NCBI GenBank assembly: GCA_014529385.2
Contig: CM043970.1
Location: forward strand, 68,162,567 to 68,226,566
Direction of reading: 5' to 3'
From: Adiantum capillus-veneris
Taxonomy: Eukaryota; Streptophyta; Polypodiopsida; Polypodiales; Pteridaceae
DNA length: 64,000 bases
Below the pieces are notes generated by a model that was not told the origin of the DNA, did not search any database, and saw only the letters and a list, made by a program, of their open reading frames with translations. Within the stretch, counting starts at the first letter, position 1; each line of letters begins with the position of its first letter. Shown one piece after another: positions 1-10,479 of this stretch. The position numbers and the translations under genes are program-made.

Positions 1-222
1 CATGTCTTGACTTGAACAATCAAGGTTTGGTGTAGGATACCCCTCCATGACTTCGTAGTCAGAGGAAGAATCACTAGACGCGATATGAGGATCTTGGGTC
101 GCGCTACCTTGAGTCCCGGCCGAAGGTCCAGAACCTAGGGTGGAGGAATAATGGGTGCCCGCGTAAATGGAGGCACTACCAATATGCTCGTGCTCTAACA
201 CTCGTCCAGAGCGTAGGTTCAT
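1..222 (-). CDS. Retrotransposon gag-like N-terminus, runs off window
   Basis: Reading the minus strand from an ATG at 222, the frame stays open for 74 codons to the window edge. It starts MNLRSGRVLEHEH and becomes rich in Ser, Gly, Asp and Glu. A short motif of the type LRSG(R/K) is common in plant Ty3 gag-pol proteins. The position fits: a tRNA-Asp primer site and LTR lie about 1 kb upstream on the same strand. I infer the start of the gag of a minus-strand LTR retrotransposon whose body lies left of the window. No domain is complete, so the assignment rests on context and the short motif. Confidence 0.4.
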   Translation of the reverse strand, partial: MNLRSGRVLEHEHIGSASIYAGTHYSSTLGSGPSAGTQGSATQDPHIASSDSSSDYEVMEGYPTPNLDCSSQDM

Positions 223-1270
223 ATGACTTGGATCCCCTAGAAGTGTCAGTGAGGGCCCGTGAAGGCTGCTCACCTAGTAATTTTGGGTGTTTTGCAACCC
301 AAGTCTTTTCTTATTTTTTGATTTTTTGATCCTTTTTTTCTGACCCAGCTATAGAACAGAACGTATGATAGCTCAAAATGAGCGTCTCGGTCAGAGGGAC
401 GTGCCGTGCTTTACAGCCCTCCGTTTGGTCACTTTATGCCCTCGGAATCCCTAAAACCGTCAATTTCTAGTAGGGAACTAGGCCCGAATTAGAAAGTCTA
501 AGGGTGCAAGTGGGAAGAGAAGGGAGGAGAGTGGAGGACTTGCCCCACATGCTCTCATTCCCTCTTGAGGGGGTAGGGTATATATATAAGAGTGAGTCTA
601 GTATATATGATAGGACTGAGGCCTGGGCCTGGGCCTGGGCTTGGGCTTGGGCTTGGGCTTGGGGAAATGATCCCGATCCCGATCAAAATTTTAGTGTGGT
701 CCCCCCAGTCACTCACGGTTAAATTAAAAAAAATATTATTATTTTTTTTTTGGGCGACGACGCGCGCAGTTTTGGTGACCCTTTCTTGGCCACACACACT
801 GTCACCTACCTAACCTCCCAGTCAACAGCTCACAACTCACAGACAGCTCACTACCTTATCTACTTACTAACAGTGATGCTAACCACTAACTAATCTACTA
901 ACTAATCTGTTAACTGCTTGCTGACAGTGAGCTAACTGTCCACCTACTTCCTCTCTCACTACCTTGCTGTGCAAACACTGTGTTCAGCCAAACCTTGACA
1001 GAAAACTGTGTACAGACTGTGTGCAAACAGAAATTGCTAACTGCCTACCTGCTTATTCATTCACTAAAAACAAGCTAACGACTACTAATTGTGCAAAGAC
1101 TGTGTGCAAACAGAAAACACAACATTATGCAGACATCACAGAACTTGCAGACAACACAGAAATTAACAACTTACAGAAAAACAACTCATTCCTCTTCCTC
1201 TTCCTCTTCTTTCCTACTACAAACAACTCATAGGAGAAGCACAAAGTGCCTCTTGGGCTTAGTGCAGGGC
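223..1270 (-). other. 5' leader between primer site and gag of the left-edge retrotransposon
   Basis: About 1 kb without a supported gene, lying between the primer-binding site (1271-1291) and the gag-like start at 222. It contains the hexanucleotide repeat at 620-663 and a TATATATATAAG stretch near 576. Its 964-1200 part repeats short words such as tgtgcaaac and actaact. Long untranslated leaders are usual for tRNA-Asp-primed plant Ty3 elements of the Athila type. Confidence 0.4.
620..663. repeat. Hexanucleotide minisatellite (GGGCCT/GGGCTT)n
   Basis: Seven tandem six-base units, the first three GGGCCT-type and the last four GGGCTT-type, so the array has two homogenised halves. It lies in the leader of the left-edge retrotransposon. 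Confidence 0.85.
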
Positions 1271-1291
1271 GATTCCCCGGCAGCGGCGCCA
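1271..1291 (-). promoter_or_regulatory. Primer-binding site for tRNA-Asp
   Basis: The minus strand reads TGGCGCCGCTGCCGGGGAAT. Plant tRNA-Asp(GUC) ends with the complement of TGGCGCCGTTGCCGGGGATC, so this is a near-perfect match with one substitution and one inserted base. Four bases separate it from the LTR end. It primes minus-strand cDNA synthesis and fixes the element's orientation. Confidence 0.8.
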
Positions 1292-1533
1292 AAAATGTGC
1301 GCTCCTTGCCACACTGTCGAAGCAAGTGACTTGCCATTACACCGTGTGCGAGCCATAGACGGCTCCAAGCACACAACTAGCTTAACTAGTAAGCTCAAAA
1401 GAGGGCAATGGTGTGTCACTCACCGCTCTATGCTCCTGCCGTGGAGGATTCCTCACCGCGAAGAAGAAGGAGACGCCGCTACGTCGCACTCAACCGCTTC
1501 ACCGTCGTCGTGCCGCCGCAATGCTCGATCGCA

Positions 1534-1602
<69 letters not shown>

Positions 1603-1609
1603 ACACACA
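1534..1609. repeat. Compound microsatellite (CT)10(CA)n
   Basis: A (CT)n run at 1534-1553 passes directly into (CA)n to 1609, with one interruption near 1597. It lies inside the R-U5 part of the left-edge LTR. Confidence 0.95.
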
Positions 1610-1704
1610 AGGAGGTGAAGAAGAAGAAGATGGAGATGGAGATGGAGCAAGAGCACTCTTCTATTGCAAAAATGAGAAAATGAGTGAATTTTAGGTTTAG
1701 TTGG

Positions 1705-1714
1705 CTTTTATATG
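1705..1714 (-). promoter_or_regulatory. LTR TATA box
   Basis: The minus strand reads CATATAAAAG, a good plant TATA box, about 410 bp before the LTR end and primer site. Transcription would start near 1680. Confidence 0.5.
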
Positions 1715-1910
1715 AGCTCACCCCATTCACACTTGGGCGCCCATGCTTAGCCAACTAATCCCTTGAATGTCCCAGTTAGAGTGCGCCTCTCATCGGCGAT
1801 CACTCTTACCCTTTTCCTATTGGTCCGACAAGCCCGGTACCTGACTCTACCAAATACATAATACACGTCCGTTGTAGGTGATGGGGTGTCCGTGAGCCGT
1901 GAGGGTTAAG

Positions 1911-1913
<3 letters not shown>

Positions 1914-1980
<67 letters not shown>
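1914..1980. repeat. (CT)n microsatellite
   Basis: An uninterrupted CT run of 67 bp, directly right of the sequence taken as U3 of the left-edge LTR. Confidence 0.97.
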
Positions 1981-1983
<3 letters not shown>

Positions 1984-2255
1984 TAATCTATTACTATATT
2001 AAAATGAGAGGGATGGCCATCCACGTGGCTGCAAATGCCTGCAACCACCACAAGATGACCCTTGCCCCCTCTTGAGACCCTTCCTATTTGCATGCAAGGT
2101 GACAAGGCAGCGCCAACAAAGCAGGTAAATAGACAACCTATGCCTTAACCTCGATCTGCGGGGGTCCATTACCTCCAGCTTTGTCCTCTTCAATATGCAA
2201 TTAATTCTTCTCTCAACAGTGTCCCGCAGGTCAAGAAGGCAGCGAGCCCATATTC

Positions 2256-2288
<33 letters not shown>

Positions 2289-2695
2289 TTCAACCCGAAC
2301 CCCAGACGTTAATTGATGACTGCCCGCAATTCTAGAGAAGCATCATCTCCCTCTTCCTCCTCTCTTTGTCTATACTGCCCTTTCCGGATCAACTCAAGAG
2401 AGTGCAGTCTCTCCCCATATATAAATTTCCTAGCTGTAGTGCCATAACTTTAATTGGTACCCCTTCAATATACTACCGGTCATGTTTCTCCACACAGGCC
2501 GCAAGTTGAAATGGATCGTCGAGTAAGGCATGGGAGTAGTTGGCTTCAACAAACGCAGAGAGGTACTTGCGTGCAGGTATAAGTGGCCATAGTCAATCCC
2601 TCACATGCACAAATTAGCAAGCAAGTCATGGGCTTTCTTTGCTAGGGGTTGAGCAACCTACGAGACCGTTGCCGCTGCCTGCATTTGTGAGCACG

Positions 2696-2762
<67 letters not shown>

Positions 2763-2971
2763 ACTAGCTGACAGAGGATCGGCTAATTATATGAGAAAGG
2801 GTCCTCTTAATGAAGCTGGGTCAAAAGCGGGAGTTTAAGGGTCACAACCTGCAGAACTTCCATCCACATCATCCATGGGAGGCGGCCAAGAGAGTCGTGA
2901 TGGGCAAGAGGAGCTGATAGCAGCAACGCCAATACTGCATGGGTTGGCACTCAAGCCCTCCTCCTCCTCCT

Positions 2972-3039
<68 letters not shown>

Positions 3040-4380
3040 GCGAAAGCTGGGACAAATGAGCGGGACGATGCCAGTCAAAATTAGATCAGTCGCTCAAATT
3101 AAGAGCTCTTGCACTCCGTAATTAATCAACCATCTAAAATGTCTCTTGGCTCATGCTGGGCAGCCTCTAAGTCTGCCGATTCGCACCATGGTCCTCAACT
3201 GCATGGGGGATAAGCAGGCTAAGCTTCAGCATCGTCTCATCCCAAGACGCCACCAGACGCCTACTCTGTGTCTCTGCCCAGCGGAATCGGTGCGATATAT
3301 ATTCGATACTACAACACCATTCAAAACACACAACAAAATGAGTCCATTGGAATTAGTGAGTGCAAGAGTAATATGAAGGTTAGCAAGGTGTCAGAGTCAT
3401 GCCTTCTTCTATTAATGATTTAGACTTCAGATTAGGTGTTAGTTCTTCTCCTACATGCAACTAAAACCATAGGAAATGATCAAATACTATAGCATGCACG
3501 CAGTTGCCCTTCAACTCTAGCCCTTTACTTTAATACACAATAATCCAAACTAACATAATATGGCGAAAGGGGAGCTCTTTACACGTCAAAATCTGTGACA
3601 TAAAGATTGAACTCCAAAACTGAGAGAAGCCCCTGTGCACGCGATAAAAAGGGAGAGAGAAAAAGAGAGAGAGAGAGGCCGCCGAAGGCGACCCGCCTTA
3701 CTAGTCTTAAGATAAGTTAAGATAATTTTTAAACACAAAAGAACAGTGTGTTCAAAAAGACAACTGGCTCCTCTCTTTCAGAATGGAATCTTTGCAGATT
3801 CCATCTGGACTGATGCCCCACGGGAACTTCCCTCATTCTGCAGCTTCAGACAGGACCCGGCAGCTTAGAGCAAGCGCTTCCCCTACACCGCGGGAGGCCA
3901 TGTGCTCAGTACGCGCAACTTTGTGTATAAAAAAACCTTTAAGCAGCTTTTGTGCAACTGCCACCATCTCCCACCCCGTGTGTCTCTCCATGAGGGCATG
4001 CCCACTGTCATCTGTCGCGTCCGTCGGCTTCCACCCACTGCCACCCAATCAGACGAACTCAGATGTCTCTCTGCGAAGGATTCCACAATCGCTGGGATAA
4101 ACCAATGGCATGAACGCCCATACTGCTCAGACTCGTTGCAAATCGTGCATGGAAGCTGAGCGAGCATGAAAGACGCAGGCGGAGAGAGAACGCAGGGCTG
4201 GCTGTGAACGCTTGCCCCATACGACGCACGAGACATTGTTCTCGTCGACCACAGCTTGTTTTCTTCACTGATAGTTGCTTGGCGGCCACTCCCTCGTCAG
4301 CCACTCTCTCTTGTTCTCACGATCGGCTTGGCTACGTTGTTGTTGCCCCATGGAGCGTTCGCGAATTGCAAAGGGCGCAC

Positions 4381-4418
<38 letters not shown>

Positions 4419-4436
4419 AGAGCACAGCTATCCTGA

Positions 4437-4494
<58 letters not shown>
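4437..4494. repeat. Compound microsatellite (TG)n(AG)n
   Basis: TG units at 4437-4460 pass directly into AG units at 4461-4494. This is the complement of the (CT)n(CA)n order seen at 1534-1609. Confidence 0.95.
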
Positions 4495-4497
<3 letters not shown>

Positions 4498-5604
4498 ACC
4501 TGCGCGCGGCAAACAGAGAGAGAGAGGGAGAGAAATATATCCACATGGCAGTCTGCAAAGAAAAGTCCAGATTTTCCAAAATTCCCTAAATACACCTGCT
4601 TGTGAGAGAAATTCCTCCAAAAATAAAAGATTTTGTAGCTTTTCATAAGAAGAGTGATTGTTTATCATACAAGATGCAAAAATTAAAGTTTGACTCGGTT
4701 ATGTAGGCTTGGAGTTGAATTGCTTCGTTAGTTTTAGACATAATTGCTTTTTTTGCAAGGTAATTTGTGACAAACTAAGTGCTAAGCACTCAGAAACGGA
4801 TCTCAAATTTTAAAATTTAAAGGGTATATTGGGAATCTCCACAAATTAGAGGGGAATTTTGGTCATTGTTCCTAAAGTAAAATGCTCGCTCCCCTCTCTC
4901 CTGTCCCTTGCACAATAAATGGCACTCTTTGCCCGATCTAGGTTGCCTCCGGCATTGTGCGTCAGCTCCCTCTGCCATCATTTGCCTTGTTGCTCGTGCT
5001 TTTCGCACATACATCACCCCATTACGTGCACCTCCAATCAACACGAATCAACGGCCTAAGCTAGTCAGTCAAGCACACAAAATTGCAATCATCGGCCATG
5101 CACACAAGGTCAGCTCTTCCCCGACAGCCCAGGACTTGCCTTTGTGACTCGGCATATCCCTCCCCAACTAGGCATTTCAAATATACTCCCTTTACTTTTG
5201 CTTCAACTTTGTTTAGCTTCAAGCTTCCAATATTATACTTTTTTTCTTTCTGCTAGGCAAGGGATTTGAGGAATTGTGCCCTTTTCTTTTCCCTTTCTCC
5301 TAAACTCAAGGGATCTTTCAATATTCCCTTAATAAGACCTTTTGGCACACCTACTTGAATCGTGTTTTTACAATATTATTAGAATGAGAAATCATCAAAT
5401 TATCAGATACATTAGGACAAAAATGAATCTATGGATGAATTAGGTCTTCATAGTCAAGGTTGGATAATTGAAGCTAAACTATTTCTCTTCACCAAGTATA
5501 GAATTCTCACTTGCATCGTATAAATAAGACAATAAATTTTAGTTTTAAATACATATTAATACAAGTGTCAAAGAACCTATCAATTGTTACCCTTGTCCCA
5601 CGAG

Positions 5605-5697
5605 AGTCCACTATGTGAAAATTGCATATAGCACGTACGCGAGCAAGAGGTATTTAAATAATCTTTTATATTTTCAAGTATTATATGTACCCTTTAT
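5605..5697 (+). repeat. Dispersed repeat, copy 1 (diverged)
   Basis: The sequence CACTATGTGAAAATT, then a CATATAGCACGTACGCG-like block, then ATGTACCCTTT, matches in order the copies at 6946 and 47332. Divergence is high, so the boundaries are approximate. Confidence 0.4.
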
Positions 5698-6945
5698 GTA
5701 TGCATTTTTGTGAAAAAATGTATGAAAATTTTCACTTTCTCATTAAAAAAACTTTTTATGTAAGTATATTTTTTTATAAATGTACTTAATTATAAATCTT
5801 TTATTTTGTTCGCGCATGCTATCTTAGAAGACACTTTAGTGTCCTTTAAAGTGTCTTTTTTTCACGAATTTAAATAAAATGGCACATGAAATTTAGAAAA
5901 CATCTCAACAAATGCTTTTGTAAATTTATAAAATGTTATCCAAAGTACTCATAGAAATCATAGTTTGTCACTTTTGTACACAACGTCAATAGTAACTACA
6001 CTCATGAAAAGCACCTACGCAAAACACCACTTGACGTTTTACTAAAACTCGTACTTTAGTTTAAGATAAAGATGAGCACGGTGCTCGTAATAATCCATGG
6101 TACCAACTTATATATATGTTTGACATTTTTACAATTTTCATGTGAATATAGAAATTTGTATGGGTCAAACATGAAATATTTATGAATTTAATAAATGAAC
6201 CCATATAAAATGTTTAGTTCATCTAAATTTGTAATGTCTTATGATATATATATATATATATATTAGATCTATGACTACATTGTTTAAGGTGGTACTATTT
6301 AATGGTTATGCAAACCACATTTGATGATTTATGTCATATTTCAAAAATTAACCTTAAAATAAAGTTTATTTTTGGATTTATTTCATTCATCTGACTTATT
6401 TCTATATAAATACCTCATATATTGGACACAATTGGGGAATTTATATACACTTGCATTAGTTTTTCATAGCAATTTTTTTTTGCAAGAAAGTATGCACTAT
6501 AAATTGTTTTAAATAAGCTTAAATTACAAGATGCCTATGAGTTTGAAATTTTAAAAAATATTTAGGTGATGGATATTTGCCTATAGATACATATAAACCT
6601 TAAGCTTTGCTCTATCACCTCATCATGTTAATTAAAGAGGCCTTGAAAGACCAAAATGTTTCTCTTTGTCAGTATTTTCAAGATTTGATTTTTTTTGCTT
6701 ATAACAAAACTCTTTTTTGCCATTTGTTAGGTGGCATGCGACTCCTATGGGGTTTGTAGACCCAAAATATGCAGCCTAGCTGAAGGCACAAAGGGCTATT
6801 TAAAGACGGCATGAGAGTCAAGGTGGAGGAGGTGCAAGAGGTGAAGCCCTTTACGGCAGGGCAAGGGAGGGCACAACCATGTGAGAGCAATGAAGGGGGA
6901 ATGAGGGGACTGTGAGCACTGTCTAGTGGAAGGGGGGATGATGGG

Positions 6946-7053
6946 TTCTCGGGGGGTTCACTATGTGTAAAACTATCATATTACGTGCGTTTAAAACATG
7001 TTTGTAAAACCCCTTAACTGTGAATTTTGTGACGAATATAATGTACCCTTTTC
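6946..7053 (+). repeat. Dispersed repeat, copy 2
   Basis: Begins TCTCGGGGGGTTCACTATGT and ends near ATGTACCCTTTTC. It aligns along its length with 47332-47439, which begins TCTCAGGGGGGTCACTATGT. A family of unknown class; its ends are not seen. Confidence 0.5.
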
Positions 7054-7607
7054 TTTTAAAATCTATGAATTTTTTCAAATTTGAAAAAATAATTCCTTTG
7101 TATATATATATATTTCTGTAAGTTTCAGAACTTTAAATACCTTTCTGTTGAACTCACATGATAGGTTACATTTTTATTAAGTGACCTCCCCGAAGATGGA
7201 CTATGGGGTATCCATGGATCTCTCACGTGCAAAGGAAGATGAGCACTAAGGGCAGCTACAATTGCAAGATATATATGCATCTTGGATATATGTGCAAAAG
7301 AAGGCTTGTGAGGGCAAGGAGTATCACAGGAACATAGTCTAGGTGAAGGCCCTCCGGCTAGAGAAAGGGAAAAGGAAAGAATATTTCAAGATTTGCCTTT
7401 ATAAAATGTGGACAAAGCAAGTCTAACGAGTTGGTAGTATGCAGGACATAAGTGATAGTTTTTTTTGTTCAACCAATGCCTTTCATCTTACCTTATCCTA
7501 GTATAACTTAGTAGGTGGTGCCAATCTTTTTTAGGTGCTCATTGAAAAGAATTTGACAAGATGCTCTTGTGCTATTTGAGGTGAAAAAATGGGAAGGTGA
7601 CGTGTGG

Positions 7608-7612
<5 letters not shown>

Positions 7613-7647
<35 letters not shown>
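7613..7647. repeat. (AG)n microsatellite
   Basis: A 35-bp AG run. It creates the Glu-Arg stretches in overlapping reading frames, which are not real protein. Confidence 0.97.
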
Positions 7648-7649
<2 letters not shown>

Positions 7650-8051
7650 CAAAGAAAGACATATGGGCCATATATGTGTGAGCACAGGCAGACAGAGAGG
7701 GAAGGATGTTTTTGGTCTGCATGGTCTTGGCGATGCAATAGTCCGTGGCTCTTGTGATCACGAGGCAAGAGAGAGATGGTGCACACAAATGATACGGGGA
7801 TTCACATTGAGGGAAAAGGTGGGGGGACTCTATGATCAAGGTAGGAAAACTGTTTTCCAAGGAGAAGCCGGCTCACATAATAGCTTATACAAAGTTGTGT
7901 GTGTTGAAGCTGAGGCAATGCTTATGAGATTGATTGCCAATATTGGACTAGCTTGTGGCATATCAATGCTTGGAGATATGCACATAGCATTGCATATTTC
8001 TCTCATCTCAAGCCGAAGCTTTGGTGAGAATCGACAAAGGGCAAAGCAAAT

Positions 8052-8600
8052 GCAGCAGGTTTTGTCAATGTGCTCCATCACTCATGCCAAGCTCTTTCGG
8101 TTGGGCACGAAGCAAGGGCTTCTGTCCTGCAATGTAGCCGCCTATGCTTGCAGTTTGCATCGCAAGACGATGACATGGGAAAACAAATCCATGAGTTCTC
8201 CTGGATCTGGGATGTCGTTTTCTGGACTCCATTGCTTGCAGGATATGCCCGTCAAGCGCAATGCCAAGATGCTCTGGGCTGTCGTCCACAAATGCAGGAG
8301 CAAGGGCTTCTCTCTGATTGCATGCATGTAGGGGCTTTGTGTAAAAGCAGAGTGTTGGTGTTCTACTCAAAGCGAACAAGTTCTTCACAAGCGTCCTATG
8401 AAGGGTAATTAAAGGAAGTCTCTTGGAATGCATGATTAAAGGATATGCCAACAGGGCAGGGGTAGGAATACGCAGCGAAGGTTTATGCTCTGCAAGGAAT
8501 GGCCAAGGAATCTCTGGACTCATTTCAATGGATGCAATAGAAGGCCATCTTCCCAATTGCAGTCACTTTTATCAATCCAGGTAGAGGGGAAGTGTGTCTT
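8052..8600 (+). pseudogene. Pentatricopeptide-repeat (PPR) protein fragment, frameshifted
   Basis: Three frames in order carry plant PLS-type PPR signatures. The first has SITHAKLFRLGTKQGLLS and NVAAYACS, as in the repeat linker before NVVVGTALVDMY. The second has MGKQIHEFSW, then DVVFWTPLLAGYARQ, QDAL and MQEQGLLSD, close to the family form DVVSWTALIAGYA...MQxxGLxPD. The third has MIKGYANR, and MAKESLDSFQWMQ followed by IAVTFI. PPR proteins bind organellar RNA; this copy has at least two frameshifts and several stops and cannot make one. No mitochondrial or plastid targeting part is visible. The 244-codon open frame that overlaps it (7597-8331) gets its start from a microsatellite and is not a gene. 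Confidence 0.7.
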
Positions 8601-8933
8601 CATTGTCTGGTTACTTTTCATTTCTTGGAGACAAAATGCCAAAGCCTTTCAACATGATCCCGGTGGCAGAGTGAACTTCTCACTTGCCTCCTTACTGCCG
8701 TTCACAAGAAGTGGAGGCAGAACATCATTTTAAAGTTGTGCCCTGAACTGCATCCAATGGGCTGTAGTGAGCAGCTGGTGCAGCGCCCATGAACTGGAGG
8801 ATTCAAAATCCATAAACTTGTAGAGGACATATGTGGCTCTGAGGCACTGATATTGCAGGTGTAGTAGGGCCGACGAACATGCTGCAATGATCAAGGAGGG
8901 GGCACAGGACGATGATGGCGACAGCGCTAAGGA

Positions 8934-8968
<35 letters not shown>

Positions 8969-9035
8969 AGAGCGAGACACGTACCATGTGGGAGCGAAGG
9001 CAGGAGACAGACTTTTTTCTGGGTCTCCGTTGTCT

Positions 9036-9066
<31 letters not shown>

Positions 9067-9336
9067 CATTCCTAAGATGGTATCAGAGCTGATCTAGGTT
9101 CATTTGAGAGTCTCTTACGTCATGCATTATTAATACTAATTACCTTCTAAGCCACGTGAGGAGGAGGTACCAGCTGGAGGAAATTCAAAGGAAATTCAAA
9201 AAATGCTGGTATTAATTTGAAATGGAAAAGGAAAAGGTGGGAATAGGAGGAGTGAGAAGGGGGGACTCCCGGAAGCAAGGCACGTGGATACCATGTGTCT
9301 CTCTCTCTCTCTCGCATGTGTACGCTTGTGCAGGCA
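8601..9336. other. Spacer with short (AG)n and (CT)n arrays
   Basis: Nothing codes convincingly here. An AG run lies at 8937-8966, CT runs at 9041-9067 and 9298-9313. The first 200 bp may still be decayed PPR sequence. Confidence 0.5.
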
Positions 9337-9729
9337 ACCCTCAGCACTAAAGGGCACGGGGCATTAAAGGAAGCTCAAGAGGTGGGATCTACGGCTAAGA
9401 AGCCCGGGCACAAAAGCAGAGGTGCGCAGGGCCGTAGGATGCCCAGAAGTAAATTAGGACGTCGAAAAGTAAACTTGGACATGGGCACACCCTGTCGACG
9501 TTTATTTATCATGCATTTGTTGCCCACCGTGGTCAACGTATGCGCATAGGGAGGCCGGATAAGTCATGCGCCTTGCCCGGCACCCACCAGGGTTCAAACC
9601 CGCGTGCAACACCCCACGCCTCATTTTTTTGAGCCCTCAAATCTCCTTGAGATTCGTGCCCGGGCTTCTCAGCCGTCGATCCCACCTCCCGAGCTTCATT
9701 TAATGCCCGTGCCCTTTAGTGCTGAGGGC
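9337..9729. repeat. Inverted repeat with 77-bp arms (foldback or MITE-like)
   Basis: The arm at 9337-9413 (CCCTCAGCACTAAAGGGCAC at its outer end) is the reverse complement, with few changes, of 9653-9729. A spacer of about 240 bp lies between. No target duplication is evident. The spacer holds GGTTCAAACCC at 9591, which resembles a tRNA B box, but no A box is seen. It could be a small DNA transposon or an inverted duplication. Confidence 0.6.
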
Positions 9730-9757
9730 AGGCAACAGAGCTCTGTCTCTCGTCAAA

Positions 9758-9777
9758 GCACCTCCCTGAGGTGGTTG

Positions 9778-9829
<52 letters not shown>

Positions 9830-9843
9830 CCTCACTGAGGTGG
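9758..9843. repeat. (CT)n array flanked by direct palindromic repeats
   Basis: CT units fill 9781-9825. On the left is AGCACCTCCCTGAGGTGG, on the right AGCACCTCACTGAGGTGG. Each flank is itself an inverted repeat (CACCTC...GAGGTG). Confidence 0.85.
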
Positions 9844-10479
9844 AGATGATGGACAAGACGAGAGAGTAGAGCCCTTGTGAATTCGTCAGGCAATGCTGCT
9901 GTGGAAATTCCCGTGGCCAATGCCCTCGAGGACATCTTGCTACACAAAGACGGAGATGCGGAGACCTCTGTGCACAAGGCAATCGCATGGGAAAGGGCGC
10001 GAGGCAAAAGGGCGAGGGAGAAGGACGCGAGACGAGAGGTCCACGCAAGCGAATATTCTCCCTTAATAGATTTTATTTAACACGACCCAATACCCAGTGA
10101 TTAGTAGGGAGTTCTACCTCTTGAATTATTGTTGATCCTTATCAGCATGATTAGTTCTTAAATTTTTATTTTAAATTTTCTTTTGATTCGATTAGTAACA
10201 CAAGGATCTTTGATAACCTACTTGCAGCCTTGCTCTCTTGGCACACCTTGAAACTATAAACAAGGAGTATATATGATAAATGTTTCCTTGTCTCTCACAA
10301 TACCGCACACATCCTTTTTCGTGCAGTAAGGCACACACCTATCTTCATTGTTGGCATTTCCAGTCCTTTCTTCACTTGCTTGCTCACAAAAAGGCTATTA
10401 TGCAAGCTAGCCATCATTCTTACACTTTTCTTTTTGTTTCTTCCTCTTTTTGCACATTCTTCACTGTTTAGACATGGGG
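9844..10479. other. Spacer, no gene seen
   Basis: Short open frames exist but none resembles a known family. The part from 10080 to 10470 is AT-rich. Confidence 0.5.

Larger units (their letters stand above)
1296..1913 (-). repeat. 5' LTR of left-edge minus-strand retrotransposon (outer end uncertain)
   Basis: The inner boundary is set by the primer site: the LTR reads TGTGCGCTCC on the plus strand, so its minus-strand end is CA as expected. A minus-strand TATA box sits at 1705-1714, so the part right of it is U3 and the part left of it R-U5. The outer end is not seen because the partner LTR lies outside the window; it may lie just before the CT array at 1914. The R-U5 part carries a (CT)n(CA)n microsatellite. 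Confidence 0.55.
1981..7612. other. Spacer with microsatellites, no supported gene
   Basis: I find no recognisable coding region on either strand. Microsatellites lie at 2259-2286 (AG), 2698-2759 (CT), 2973-3033 (CT), 3664-3678 (AG), 4381-4407 (AG) and the compound array at 4437-4494. From 5200 to 7500 the sequence is strongly AT-rich with a short (TA)n at about 6245. Two copies of a dispersed repeat are listed separately. Confidence 0.6.

Noticed and set aside
1091-1694. Several open frames with His-Thr, Ser-Leu or Val-Cys repeats
   Set aside because: They are microsatellites read as protein. The same holds for the frames over the CT, AG, TG and CA arrays at 2.8, 4.4, 46.6-48.5, 55.8 and 63.5 kb.
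7597-8331. 244-codon plus-strand frame
   Set aside because: It starts in an AG array, and only its end carries PPR-like sequence, which then continues in other frames. Listed as a pseudogene instead.
9580-9605. tRNA gene or SINE suggested by GGTTCAAACCC
   Set aside because: It matches a B box, but no A box, tRNA fold or SINE tail is seen.
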